Shown here: piece after piece, positions 8,470-16,959 of the stretch
Layout of the letters: each line of letters starts with the position of its first letter
Numbering within the stretch: the first letter of the stretch is position 1
Origin: Granulosicoccus sp036478565
GTDB lineage: Bacteria > Pseudomonadota > Gammaproteobacteria > Granulosicoccales > Granulosicoccaceae
DNA: 64,000 bases
Direction: 5' to 3'
NCBI GenBank assembly: GCA_965224525.1
Contig: OZ245050.1
Coordinates: 868,001 to 932,000, forward strand
The notes under the pieces: model-generated
Database searches by the model: none
What the model saw: only the letters and a program-made list of their open reading frames with translations
Told to the model about the DNA's origin: nothing
Translations under genes and position numbers: made by a program

Positions 8470-9360
8470 ATGGATTGGCTTGATGAGTTCCCCGCGATGG
8501 ACAAGAAGAACCTTCGCGAACTGAAAAAGGCCATCGATGGTGGCTTTCGCGCATGGACTCGTGAGAATGGTGATGCAGTAGAAGCGGTGTTTGAGCCTCT
8601 AAAACAACTACTCATCTGGTCAGAAAAGTTCTTGCTGAACACGCCATGGCCATTAATTCTTGGTGGCATAGTGCTGATCGCCTGGTTGGGTAGCCGTAGC
8701 TGGAAGATCACGCTGATGACTTTCCTGACATTGATTTCGATTGGCTACCTGGATATGTGGGATAACACCATGCGTACCATATCCATGATGTTTGTTTGCA
8801 CGCTGGTGTCCATTGTGCTCGGTATTCCCCTTGGTATCGCTATGTCCAAGTCAGATCGGTTGCAGTCGATTGTCACGCCTGTTCTGGACATCATGCAAAC
8901 CATGCCAGGCTTTGTCTATCTGATTCCTGTTGTCATGTTACTGGGCATCGGCAAGGTTCCGGGGCTTCTGGCGGTCGTCATCTATGCTATTCCTCCTATT
9001 ATTCGCTTGACGAATCTCGGTATTCGCATGGTAGACAAGGAGGTGCTGGAGGCGGCCGATGCGTTTGGATCGTCGAGTTGGCAACGACTCAAAAACGTGC
9101 AGATACCGCTGGCGATGCCAACCATCATGGCCGGGATTAATCAAACTATTATGATGGCGCTGGCGTTGGTTGTTATAGCTTCCATGATCGGCGTCAAGGG
9201 CCTGGGGCAACCGGTGCTGAAAGCGATAGCCAATCAGTATTTTACTCTGGGCATGTTTAACGGACTGGCGATAGTTGGCATCGCGATCATATTCGATCGT
9301 GTCAGTCAGGCGTACGGTAAACGCCTGCAGGCTCACTCGGAGGTGGTTCATGGAACATGA
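8470..9360 (+). CDS. Glycine betaine/proline-type ABC transporter permease
   Basis: 296 residues, ProW/OpuAB family of BPD_transp_1 permeases. A hydrophilic N-terminal arm (about 55 residues) precedes roughly six membrane segments, beginning near LLNTPWPLILGGIVLIAWLG. The coupling (EAA) loop that contacts the ATPase reads EVLEAADAFGSSSWQRLKNV near residues 193–212, followed by the usual QIPLAMPTIMAGINQTIMM. It forms the inner-membrane channel for the compatible solute bound by the 7290 protein. AAAAGGAG precedes the ATG. The stop overlaps the ATPase gene by 11 bases, so the two are translationally coupled. Confidence 0.94.
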   Translation: MDWLDEFPAMDKKNLRELKKAIDGGFRAWTRENGDAVEAVFEPLKQLLIWSEKFLLNTPWPLILGGIVLIAWLGSRSWKITLMTFLTLISIGYLDMWDNTMRTISMMFVCTLVSIVLGIPLGIAMSKSDRLQSIVTPVLDIMQTMPGFVYLIPVVMLLGIGKVPGLLAVVIYAIPPIIRLTNLGIRMVDKEVLEAADAFGSSSWQRLKNVQIPLAMPTIMAGINQTIMMALALVVIASMIGVKGLGQPVLKAIANQYFTLGMFNGLAIVGIAIIFDRVSQAYGKRLQAHSEVVHGT

Positions 9361-10402
9361 GCAGAATTCGAGTATCGAGATTCGTGGTCTCTACAAAATA
9401 TTTGGCAAAAAGCCAAAGCAGTTTGTCAATGCTGTTCAGAATGGCATGTCGAAACAGGAGCTGCAGGAGGAGCATGCCCATGTGCTGGGACTGAAGGATA
9501 TCAATCTCACCATGCCTGCTGGATCCATTCAGGTAGTTATGGGTTTATCCGGTTCTGGCAAATCGACACTGATCCGCCATATCAATCGACTGATTGACCC
9601 GACTGTTGGTGAGGTGATAGTCGGGGGGCAGGATGTATGCGCTATGCGTTCTTCGGCATTACGCCAGTTTCGCCGCCACCAAACAGCCATGGTGTTCCAG
9701 AAGTTTGCTTTGCTGCCACACCGTACCGTGTTGAACAACGTGCTTTACGGTCTGGAGGTGCAAGGTGTTGCAGCAGACAAATGTGAATCGGAAGCACGTC
9801 GCTGGATTGAGCGGGTTGGGCTGGCAGGTTTTGAGGACAATTACCCCAATCAGCTTTCCGGTGGTATGCAGCAACGTGTTGGACTTGCCCGTGCATTAGC
9901 CAACGATGCCCCGCTATTGCTGATGGATGAGGCCTTCTCAGCCCTTGATCCGCTGATTCGCATGGACATGCAAAGCATATTGCTGGATCTTCAAAAGGAG
10001 CTGCATAAAACTATTGTTTTTATTACACATGACTGTGATGAAGCATTGCGGCTGGGCGATCGCATCGCGATACTACGCGACGGTGAGGTTATCCAGGAAG
10101 GTACCGGGCAGGATATCGTGCTGAACCCGGCCGACGAATATATTCAGGACTTTGTCAAGGACGTTAACCGTGGTCGCGTGATATTGGTGGAAAGTATTAT
10201 GCAGGCTGGAATCGATACTAATGCCAACATTGAAGTCAAACCGGGCGATCAGCTTGAGGAGGCAGCGCGTGCTATGTCAGATGCAAACACTCATACTGCC
10301 AACGTGGTGAATACAAGCGGAGAGGCCGTTGGACGCCTCAGTATGGATGCAGCCGTTGCAGCCATTGTCCATCAGGATCGTCGGCATAGTTCGGTGAGCT
10401 AA
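9350..10402 (+). CDS. Glycine betaine/proline-type ABC transporter ATPase
   Basis: 350 residues, ProV/OpuAA family. The start is the ATG at 9350, inside the end of the permease gene and preceded by CGGAGG. The long ProV-type N-terminus (KIFGKKPKQFVNAVQNGMSK) precedes Walker A GLSGSGKST, then Q-loop MVFQKFALLPHRTV, signature LSGGMQQRVGLARAL and Walker B LLLMDEAFSALDP. ATP hydrolysis drives import of the compatible solute. E. coli ProV (about 400 residues) ends in two CBS domains. Here the C-terminal part (residues about 270–350) is long enough for only one CBS-like unit, so ionic-strength sensing may differ. A bidirectional terminator follows. Confidence 0.94.
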   Translation: MEHEQNSSIEIRGLYKIFGKKPKQFVNAVQNGMSKQELQEEHAHVLGLKDINLTMPAGSIQVVMGLSGSGKSTLIRHINRLIDPTVGEVIVGGQDVCAMRSSALRQFRRHQTAMVFQKFALLPHRTVLNNVLYGLEVQGVAADKCESEARRWIERVGLAGFEDNYPNQLSGGMQQRVGLARALANDAPLLLMDEAFSALDPLIRMDMQSILLDLQKELHKTIVFITHDCDEALRLGDRIAILRDGEVIQEGTGQDIVLNPADEYIQDFVKDVNRGRVILVESIMQAGIDTNANIEVKPGDQLEEAARAMSDANTHTANVVNTSGEAVGRLSMDAAVAAIVHQDRRHSSVS

Positions 10403-10505
10403 AGCCAGTGATTAGCTACACGCTGAAGAGGAATGGGTAAAGCCTCGTAGTGGGGTGAATAACCATCAGGATTACCTGGTTTTCCGATCGGGCTTTTCGC
10501 AGCGC

Positions 10506-10541
10506 AAAAAAACCAGGACTCAAGATAGAGTCCTGGTTTTT
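10506..10541. terminator. Bidirectional intrinsic terminator
   Basis: CCAGGACTC (10513–10521) and GAGTCCTGG (10528–10536) form a 9-bp perfect stem with a 6-base loop, flanked by seven A on the left and five T on the right. It lies between convergent genes (ABC ATPase ending at 10402 and the lipoprotein gene ending at 10556) and can end transcripts from both. Confidence 0.92.
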
Positions 10542-10555
10542 CGTCTATGCAAGAT

Positions 10556-11638
10556 TTATTGAACGGTAAACCTTGTGATTTCAACTCCATCACTTGTCTG
10601 GCCACCACCTGTCAACGATCCTGGGTAGGTTGTCGTTGTGCCGCCGACTCTGACAGTTACAACATAGTTGGTGGGTGTTGCAACACCGCAGGCTGAGTAA
10701 TAGTGAAGTGCCACTATGTATTCACCTGGCGGAGGGGTAACGCCTTCATAAGTAATATTTTCGTTATTTATCCCGTCAATATCACAGTTGGGATTACTGT
10801 CCAGGTCCAGTTCACCGCCAGCTTCAGATATCTGGTTGTCGAAATAAATATGATCCTCTGTTGGCTCAAAAAGATGTAGATCTACATCGGTTGCTGTGCC
10901 CCAGCTGACACTGATCTGCACGTCACCTGTACCTACTGCTACCGGAGCCAGTTGCAAGTTTTGCGGTTCACTGATGTCGCCTGTTGGGCTGCCGACATTA
11001 ACGCTGAGTTGACGCTCGACATTGTCAGTTTGTTCTGTACTGGCAGTGATGACGACTGAAACTGATGTAACTGCTTCTGCCAGTTGAACAATGAAGTAAC
11101 CGTCAGCGTCTGATATCAGATAAACAGTTGAAAACGCCTGGTCGGCTTTAAGGGTAATCTCGAGAGACCCGCCAGAGATGATTGATACTGCTGCTGCCTC
11201 TTCAGACAGCGGGCCCAGTTCCAGCGAACCGACGGCGCTGGGCGGGGTTCCAGTGAAGTAATCTCCTTCCTGAGTGCCGACAGTCACCTTACTGATAAAA
11301 CCGGTAGGCTCTACCGGTTCGGAAGCAACGGTGGTTTCGTCATCAGGTTCGGTTGCGTCATCAGGTGCGGTTGCATCATCAGGTTCGGTTGCGTCATCAG
11401 GTGCGGTTGCGTCATCAGGTGCGGTTGCGTCATCAGGGGCGGTTGCATCATCAGGTGCAGTAGCGTCATCAGGTGCGCCTGTAACGGGTATTCCCGTGGG
11501 GGTAGAGCCAGGCGTTGTAACCGGGGTTGAACCGTCATCGGGCGCGAGTGGATTGGTATCGTCAGAGCTTGAACAAGCCGCCAACGTCAGTGTCAGCACG
11601 ACTGCCGCAATGCTTGAAAACAATTGTCTTGTATGCAC
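10556..11638 (-). CDS. Repeat-containing lipoprotein with DUF2135/YfaP-like domain
   Basis: 360 residues. The N-terminus is a lipoprotein signal with lipobox LAAC (Cys about residue 22) followed by SSSDD; Asp is not at +2, so outer-membrane sorting is likely. Residues 55–102 are eight tandem six-residue units, APDDAT with EPDDAT/EPDDET variants, a stiff acidic linker. The C-terminal 100 residues (DVDLHLFEPTEDHIYF..., PPGEYIVALHYYSACG) resemble DUF2135, seen in YfaP-like proteins. Function unknown; it may be a surface or periplasmic-face anchored binding domain. The repeat DNA (11333–11476) is a coding minisatellite. Confidence 0.85.
   Translation of the reverse strand: MHTRQLFSSIAAVVLTLTLAACSSSDDTNPLAPDDGSTPVTTPGSTPTGIPVTGAPDDATAPDDATAPDDATAPDDATAPDDATEPDDATAPDDATEPDDETTVASEPVEPTGFISKVTVGTQEGDYFTGTPPSAVGSLELGPLSEEAAAVSIISGGSLEITLKADQAFSTVYLISDADGYFIVQLAEAVTSVSVVITASTEQTDNVERQLSVNVGSPTGDISEPQNLQLAPVAVGTGDVQISVSWGTATDVDLHLFEPTEDHIYFDNQISEAGGELDLDSNPNCDIDGINNENITYEGVTPPPGEYIVALHYYSACGVATPTNYVVTVRVGGTTTTYPGSLTGGGQTSDGVEITRFTVQ
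11333..11476 (-). repeat. Coding minisatellite, eight 18-bp units
   Basis: Eight consecutive 18-bp units encode (A/E)PDD(A/E)T inside the lipoprotein gene. Units are nearly identical at DNA level; on the plus strand the unit contains gcgtcatcaggtgcggtt. Unit length is a multiple of three, so slippage would change linker length without a frameshift. Confidence 0.9.
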
Positions 11639-11748
11639 GTTCTGTGTTCCTTTCTTGAGAATAGAGTCAAGGAGGTTACACGGCGGAATCGTAATTTATG
11701 TGGCACTAATACCTTATGGTTAAACCCTTCGATGCAGTAACAGTCGCA

Positions 11749-12933
11749 TTAAATAGACGTGGAACGATGTTGATTCTGCTTCTTGATTACAACGTCATTG
11801 ATGGCTTGCAGAGTCTGCTCGACTTCTGTATGCGTATTGAATGCATGCGGTGAAATCCGGCTGATTAACGGTCGGCCGCTGGCAAACCAGAGAGGTGCAT
11901 AGGTCTGTGCCGGGGTTGCAATATTGATTTTTAGTTTGGATAGGTGTTCCTTTATTGTTGATGGCAAGACAGTGTTGTGTGAAAATGTTGTGATGCCGCT
12001 TGAGCCTTCACCTCGCTCATGAACTGTGATGCCAGGTAAATTGTTCAACTCCTTGCGTATATGTGCAGCCAGATCAGCAATGGTGGATTGAATGGCTGGC
12101 CAGTCAGTACCGAGCGCCAGTTTCACCGCTTCTGCGAATCCTATGCGTACGATGTAGGATGATTCTCCATACTCGAATTTCCTCGCATCATTGCGAATGC
12201 CTATACCGTCTTCACCCCAGGGGCCTGAAAACTGATCAATACCACGCGGAAGCACTGACTCCAGAAACCGCTCACTGTACCCGGTAAAGCCCAGACCACG
12301 TGGTCCGCGAAGGTACTTTCGGGGACTGACAGTAACTACATCAAACCTTGAATTGGAAAGATCTGTTGAGATTTGCCCGAACGATTGAGCCGCATCAACA
12401 AAGAACCAGGCAGAATGATTTTTCAGCGTTGAGGCCATCTGCGCAACTGGGTTCACTGCCCCGCATACAGCCGATACCCAGGTAACGCATACCATGCGCA
12501 CCTTTCTGTCCAGCATGGCTGCGAATGCGTCAACATCAATGACGCCAGTGTCGGTTGACGGAATGACTTCAAGGGTTGCGCGATGTAGTTCACAGCGGTG
12601 TTTTAGCACAGACAAATTACCGCCCCATTCAGATTCGCCAACCAGGATGCGATCACCCGGTTGAAGATCCAGAGCCAGAAACGGCTTTTGCCATGCGTCA
12701 GTATTGCTGCCCGACAGGGCTATTCGGTGTTCGGGAATGCCAATCAGTTTGGCCAGGTTCTTATAGATTTCAGCCAATGGCGCAGCTGCTGCCAGCATTG
12801 CCTCCGTGCTGCCCATTGATGCCTCCTGGTCCATATAAGCGTGCATCGCCTGGTAGACGCGCTTGTCGGGTAATGAGGCAGCGGCATTGTTCAGGTGTAT
12901 GAAGCTTTCTACTTGAGGAATGTCAGTTCTCAT
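11749..12933 (-). CDS. Class V aminotransferase-fold PLP enzyme
   Basis: 394 residues, in the cysteine desulfurase/selenocysteine lyase-like branch of PLP enzymes. Family marks: LNNAAASLPDKRV near residue 14, the aromatic/Asp region WFFVDAAQSFGQI (the Asp binds the PLP pyridine nitrogen) and the PLP lysine in VSPRKYLRGPRGLGF, where cysteine desulfurases usually have SxHK. The catalytic cysteine loop of true desulfurases is not evident, so the reaction could be lysis or transamination of an amino acid. There is no Fe–S assembly gene nearby. The gene diverges from the ArsR-type regulator at 13058, which probably controls it. No good ribosome site was seen before the ATG. Confidence 0.82.
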   Translation of the reverse strand: MRTDIPQVESFIHLNNAAASLPDKRVYQAMHAYMDQEASMGSTEAMLAAAAPLAEIYKNLAKLIGIPEHRIALSGSNTDAWQKPFLALDLQPGDRILVGESEWGGNLSVLKHRCELHRATLEVIPSTDTGVIDVDAFAAMLDRKVRMVCVTWVSAVCGAVNPVAQMASTLKNHSAWFFVDAAQSFGQISTDLSNSRFDVVTVSPRKYLRGPRGLGFTGYSERFLESVLPRGIDQFSGPWGEDGIGIRNDARKFEYGESSYIVRIGFAEAVKLALGTDWPAIQSTIADLAAHIRKELNNLPGITVHERGEGSSGITTFSHNTVLPSTIKEHLSKLKINIATPAQTYAPLWFASGRPLISRISPHAFNTHTEVEQTLQAINDVVIKKQNQHRSTSI

Positions 12934-13029
12934 GGGCTAAGTGTCTGTTTGCTCTAATGATCTGGACGACTGGATTGCGTTGTGGTTCGGGTCGGCGATG
13001 TTTGCTAGGATAGGGTAATCAATAAATAG

Positions 13030-13066
13030 CTATATGTCTATATAGGAGATTGCCTATATGTCTATA
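13030..13066 (+). promoter_or_regulatory. Direct-repeat operator candidate of the ArsR-type gene
   Basis: CTATATGTCTATA occurs twice, at 13030–13042 and 13054–13066, exactly 24 bp apart. The first continues into TATAG to make the palindrome CTATATAG. The second overlaps the start codon at 13058. Such a doubled site over promoter and start codon suits autorepression by the ArsR-family product and perhaps control of the divergent aminotransferase. Confidence 0.55.
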
Positions 13067-13369
13067 CCCACCAACGCTCAGCTGTTTGCTGCCCTTGGCA
13101 ATGAAAAGCGCATGCAGATTGTCATCTGGCTGCATGATCCGCTTGCCCATTTTCCGACCCAGATAGACGGGGATCTGGTGGATGATGGTGTGTGTGCGGG
13201 TGCCATCGTGAACAAATTGCAGGTTAGCCAGCCCACGGTTGCCTCACATATGAAAATACTGCTGAACGCAGAATTGGTAAGGACAAAGCGGATTAAACAA
13301 TGGACCTTCTACAAGCTGAACCCTGACGTACTGCGTCAGGCCAGGAATGTCATTGCTGCGCTTGTTTGA
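13058..13369 (+). CDS. ArsR-family winged-helix regulator
   Basis: 103 residues. The winged helix-turn-helix runs from about residue 5 to 95. LFAALGNEKRMQIVIWL is helix 1–2, VCAGAIVNKLQVSQPTVASHMKIL covers the recognition helix, and VRTKRIKQWTFYKLNP is the wing. There is no CxC metal site of the classic ArsR/SmtB type (a lone Cys occurs in GVCAGAI), so it may sense a small molecule, redox state or nothing. It is divergent from the class V aminotransferase, and the doubled repeat around its start suggests autoregulation. TAGGAG lies ten bases before the ATG. Confidence 0.85.
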   Translation: MSIPTNAQLFAALGNEKRMQIVIWLHDPLAHFPTQIDGDLVDDGVCAGAIVNKLQVSQPTVASHMKILLNAELVRTKRIKQWTFYKLNPDVLRQARNVIAALV

Positions 13370-13480
13370 GGGTGTTGGCTCAGGTAGTTATTGCATTCGA
13401 TATTGCGATCCTTTCTTTAACATCATTCTCTGGTAGTTGCGTGTTGTACACTAGCTCGGAATAATCACCAATATCAGAGC

Positions 13481-14482
13481 GTGGCTGCGTCAAAAAAGAG
13501 AAATCTCGGAGATCAGAGTGGGGAGGACATCGTTGTTCTGACAGCGTGGCTGTACTATCACGATGGTATGAATCAGAACCAGATCGCCGACAAACTCGCA
13601 GTGTCACGTGCCTCGGTTGTCAACTACCTCAATGAAGCGCGTGAACGCGGTTACATTCGCATTGCCTTGAATGAAGATGTCTTTCTGGGACATCGACTGT
13701 CGCTGGCGCTGTGCCAGGCCTTTGATCTCGATGCTGCCTATATCGTGCCGGACGACCCGGATGATGAGGAAATTACCTTTCAGCGGGTTGCGCGTGGTGC
13801 AGCGCACTGGCTACCCAGACTGTTAAAGCCAAACGATCGTCTTGGCGTGTCCTGGGGCAAGACCATCTATGAAGTTGCTGAAATTATGGAGCCGGTTGCA
13901 ATCGACAATCTTGTTGTATCGCAATTGGTTGGGTCAATGGCGACACCCTATGGATTTACTGCCGAAATCTGCTCTGCTCATGTTGCCGGAAAGTTGTCTG
14001 CTCGTTGTATTAACCTGCACGCTCCCGCGGTGATCAGCGATCCTGAGCTTGCAGCCAGACTTCGCAAAGAACCGATTATCAGCGCGCAACTTGAGTCTCT
14101 AAGTCAATGTAACAAGGCATTGTTTTCCTCAGGTTCGTGCAATGTCGACAGTCATGTGGTTGGCAGTGGTGTTGCAACTATCGAGGAATTGAACTGGTAT
14201 GTCGATAAAGGCGCCAGGGGCGTATTGTGCGGCCGGTTTATCGATGCTGACGGGCAACCTATAGAGGGTGACCTCGGTGATCGTATGATTGGTATTACAC
14301 TGGATCATCTGGTCGGACTTGATATGGGCATTCTGGTCGCAATGGGTAACGACAAAGTGCAAGCTGTTCTGGCGACATTGAACGGCGGCTATGCAACCCA
14401 TATGGTAACCAGCGTTTCGATGGCAGAAGCCTTGTTGGTCGATGCCAGTTCGAGTAATGATAGTTTGAACGCAGCAGGCTAA
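13481..14482 (+). CDS. SorC-family (DeoR-like) sugar-responsive transcriptional regulator
   Basis: 333 residues from a GTG start; upstream ribosome site is poor. An N-terminal helix-turn-helix (YHDGMNQNQIADKLAVSRAS, about residues 27–46) is followed by a sugar-phosphate-binding SorC domain (about 60–325) with the typical LGVSWGKTIYEVAE and the phosphate-contact style glycine-rich stretches GSCNVDSHVVGSG. SorC proteins bind phosphorylated sugars as inducers. It is convergent with mtnA and next to the mtnK–ABC transporter divergon, so it is the natural candidate to bind the inverted repeat at 16960–16991, with 5-methylthioribose-1-phosphate, its isomer or the 5-deoxy analogue as inducer. That link is inference. 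Confidence 0.88.
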   Translation: MAASKKRNLGDQSGEDIVVLTAWLYYHDGMNQNQIADKLAVSRASVVNYLNEARERGYIRIALNEDVFLGHRLSLALCQAFDLDAAYIVPDDPDDEEITFQRVARGAAHWLPRLLKPNDRLGVSWGKTIYEVAEIMEPVAIDNLVVSQLVGSMATPYGFTAEICSAHVAGKLSARCINLHAPAVISDPELAARLRKEPIISAQLESLSQCNKALFSSGSCNVDSHVVGSGVATIEELNWYVDKGARGVLCGRFIDADGQPIEGDLGDRMIGITLDHLVGLDMGILVAMGNDKVQAVLATLNGGYATHMVTSVSMAEALLVDASSSNDSLNAAG

Positions 14483-14493
14483 AGTCGCTGCTG

Positions 14494-14516
14494 CAGGGGC
14501 ATCAGTAATGTCCCTG
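14494..14516. terminator. Hairpin between convergent SorC-family gene and mtnA
   Basis: CAGGGGCAT (14494–14502) and ATGTCCCTG (14508–14516) form a 9-bp stem with one G·T pair and a 5-base loop. It lies in the 48-base gap between convergent genes. No T-tract on either side, so termination is only suggested by position. Confidence 0.4.
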
Positions 14517-14530
14517 GTGGCTGTGTCCGG

Positions 14531-15625
14531 TCAGGCAAATTCCGGGAACAGACTTGCCAGTGCATCCGTTGACGCGTTGCATACCCCGCGCTCCGTGATC
14601 AGGCCGCTTATGAGGCGTGAGGGCGTAACATCAAATGCAGGATTGCCAGCTGGTGTTTTATCTGGTGAAATTTGAACCTCTACGACAGAGCCGTCTGCCG
14701 CGCGGCCTGTCACATGTGTCACTTCTTGTGCGTCTCGCTCTTCTATCGGAATTTCCTTGATGCCATCACTCACAGTCCAGTCGATCGTGGGTGATGGCAA
14801 GGCAACATAGAAAGGCACGCCGTTGTCGTGAGCTGCCAGCGCCTTCAGGTAGGTGCCTATCTTGTTGCAAACATCGCCGCTGGCAGTGGTGCGATCAGTG
14901 CCGACGATAACCATGTCTACCTGACCGCGCTGCATCAGATGTCCACCGGCATTGTCGACGATGAGTTGATGGTTGACGCCGTGTCCCAGCAGTTCCCAGG
15001 ATGTCAGGTACGCACCCTGATTACGCGGCCTGGTTTCATCAACCCATACGTGGATCGGGATACCTGCCTCAGTGGCATGATACATCGGTGAAGTGGCTGT
15101 GCCCCAGTCAACGGTGGCGAGCCAGCCCGCGTTGCAGTGAGTGAGAATATTCACCGGTTCGCCCGCCGTTTTTTTTTCGGCAATGGCCCGAATAAGCTCC
15201 AGTCCATGCAGGCCAATTTGCCGATTGGTTTCGACATCCTCGTCGCATATCGCTGCAGCGCGTTCAAATGCTGCAGCTTGCCTGGCTTTCTGTGGTAGTG
15301 GCTTGAGAAGCGCGCACATGTCGTCCAGAGCCCAGCGCAGGTTCACCGCGGTTGGTCGGGTCGCATAGAGTAGCTCACGGGTTTCCAGTAAAGACCGATC
15401 AGACGAATCTTCACGCATTTGTATCGCCATGCCATAGGCTGCAGTAGCACCAATCAGCGGTGCGCCCCGGACCCACATATCGCGGATTGCAATGGCAACA
15501 TCTTCACGGCTGTCCAGGTTGACAACCCTGAGTTCGTGCGGTAATTGCCGTTGATCAATTATTTTAACCTGACGCCCATCTGCGGAAGTAAAAATTGATC
15601 GGTAATGAGTTCCTTCAACTTTCAT
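14531..15625 (-). CDS. mtnA: S-methyl-5-thioribose-1-phosphate isomerase
   Basis: 364 residues, usual MtnA length. It isomerises 5-methylthioribose-1-phosphate to 5-methylthioribulose-1-phosphate; members also accept 5-deoxyribose-1-phosphate. The start is MKVEGTHYRSIF at 15625, since its ATG overlaps the mtnK stop (ATGA). The substrate-binding RGAPLIGATAAYG lies near residue 50, the catalytic cysteine in THCNAG near 163 and the catalytic aspartate in VGTDRTTASGDVCNKIGT near 241, matching Cys160 and Asp240 of the B. subtilis enzyme. Relatives named as eIF2B-like proteins lack this cysteine context. No mtnB, mtnC or mtnD lies nearby, so the product probably goes to the aldolase at 20921. Confidence 0.93.
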   Translation of the reverse strand: MKVEGTHYRSIFTSADGRQVKIIDQRQLPHELRVVNLDSREDVAIAIRDMWVRGAPLIGATAAYGMAIQMREDSSDRSLLETRELLYATRPTAVNLRWALDDMCALLKPLPQKARQAAAFERAAAICDEDVETNRQIGLHGLELIRAIAEKKTAGEPVNILTHCNAGWLATVDWGTATSPMYHATEAGIPIHVWVDETRPRNQGAYLTSWELLGHGVNHQLIVDNAGGHLMQRGQVDMVIVGTDRTTASGDVCNKIGTYLKALAAHDNGVPFYVALPSPTIDWTVSDGIKEIPIEERDAQEVTHVTGRAADGSVVEVQISPDKTPAGNPAFDVTPSRLISGLITERGVCNASTDALASLFPEFA

Positions 15626-16887
15626 GCGATGTGCCCATTTTCTATTCTTTGTGCCAGCTCGGTTAGTTGAGCTATCGTGCGGAAATGTTGTCGATTGACA
15701 ATGCAATGCCTGCCGAGCAGCAAACCCCGTTTCTCGCAAACAGCCCGCAAGTCCGAATTTTCGATGTTGTCCAGCTCAATGATGTGCGCCAGGCCCAGTG
15801 TGCGACGATGCATTTCCACACCAGCAAAGCCAACGGTGTCGTGCCAGATTTCGTCCAGTCGGTGTAATAGGGCCTGTTCAGCAGCTATTTCGTGCCCCTG
15901 ATCCTCGTAGAGCCGTTGCTGGTAGAGAATGCCGGTACGCTCTTCGCGCCAAAGACGAGAGAATTCGTCACTAAAGGTGCTCCAGATATCGTCTATGACC
16001 GTCAGTATCCACTGTTGATATTCTTGCCTGTCAGAGCCGTGTCCGGGTTGCGCAAAATAAGCCATGAAAAAATTGGCAAGCAACATACCGACATCGAATC
16101 CCATAGGGCCATACACTGCGAACTCAGGATCTATAATGAAGCTGCTGTTCTCATGCACCATGACAGAGCCTGTATGCAGATCGCCGTGCAGCAGAGTTTC
16201 TGCATTGGTGCAAAATCGGGCCTTCAAGTGCTGGACTTCAACTTTCAGATCAATGTCTGCGCGAAGTTGCGCAACCATTGAGTCGAGCTGCGGAGAGGTA
16301 TGTCGGTTCATTTCAGCAGAAAAATACGGGTCATCGAACACCAGGTTTTCAGTGATGTCGCACAATTCAACATTGTCGGCAAACAAGGCAACGTCATGTT
16401 TTCGATCTGCCGTCGACATTGACAAGTCCGAACCGCGAAACAAGGTTCTTGCACAAAACAAACCGAGTGTGCGCGCCAGACCCTCGTGACGTGTGCCGGC
16501 AATCAAGCTGTATCGCAGTATTTGATGCGGTTGTAAAAACTCCATCACGATCAGAGCCTGTGTGTTGTCAAAGTGATAGATCTCAGGCACTCGCCCTGGG
16601 TCACGCTGAGCCTGTCGTGTCAGGGCGTGATACTCAAAGAAACTTCGTTTCAACGGCAGTGGCCAGCTGTCGCCTACCAGACGAACATAAGGCAAGGCCT
16701 GTTTGACAATGACTCCTCCGAGTGGACCCTCAGCGATAAACACCAGGTTCAGATTGCCATCACCAACCTCTCGCACTCGCCAGCTGGAAGGAACATCGCC
16801 GACTCGTGCCTGCATGCCGTCAATGGCATGCAGGCGCTCGGCAAGCGAGTCAATCGTTAACGGCGAATAGTCGTTTGTCTGCGTCAT
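15622..16887 (-). CDS. mtnK: Methylthioribose kinase
   Basis: 421 residues from the ATG at 16887, chosen because AAGGAG lies six bases upstream; an earlier GTG at 16905 lacks this. It phosphorylates 5-methylthioribose (or 5-deoxyribose) on C1 with ATP. The aminoglycoside-phosphotransferase-like kinase fold is shown by VREVGDGNLNLVF (nucleotide loop, near residue 45), the catalytic loop LLHGDLHTGSVMV near 230, whose HGDLHTGS is typical of MtnK, and the metal-binding DPEFAVYGPMGFDVG near 254. It is the first gene of the mtnK–mtnA operon, coupled to mtnA by a 4-base overlap, and divergent from the sugar ABC transporter. A free-sugar kinase fits an imported sugar. Confidence 0.95.
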   Translation of the reverse strand: MTQTNDYSPLTIDSLAERLHAIDGMQARVGDVPSSWRVREVGDGNLNLVFIAEGPLGGVIVKQALPYVRLVGDSWPLPLKRSFFEYHALTRQAQRDPGRVPEIYHFDNTQALIVMEFLQPHQILRYSLIAGTRHEGLARTLGLFCARTLFRGSDLSMSTADRKHDVALFADNVELCDITENLVFDDPYFSAEMNRHTSPQLDSMVAQLRADIDLKVEVQHLKARFCTNAETLLHGDLHTGSVMVHENSSFIIDPEFAVYGPMGFDVGMLLANFFMAYFAQPGHGSDRQEYQQWILTVIDDIWSTFSDEFSRLWREERTGILYQQRLYEDQGHEIAAEQALLHRLDEIWHDTVGFAGVEMHRRTLGLAHIIELDNIENSDLRAVCEKRGLLLGRHCIVNRQHFRTIAQLTELAQRIENGHIA

Positions 16888-16959
16888 CAGCTGCTCCTTT
16901 GACACGGTAATGATGCGCCTTGGCGCACACTAATTGTGAACCAGACTTTATAAGATTGT

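Noticed and set aside
11274..11723. 149-residue plus-strand frame rich in ASSGAV repeats
   Set aside because: It is the antisense image of the 18-bp repeat in the lipoprotein gene; the lipoprotein frame has a lipobox and a domain.
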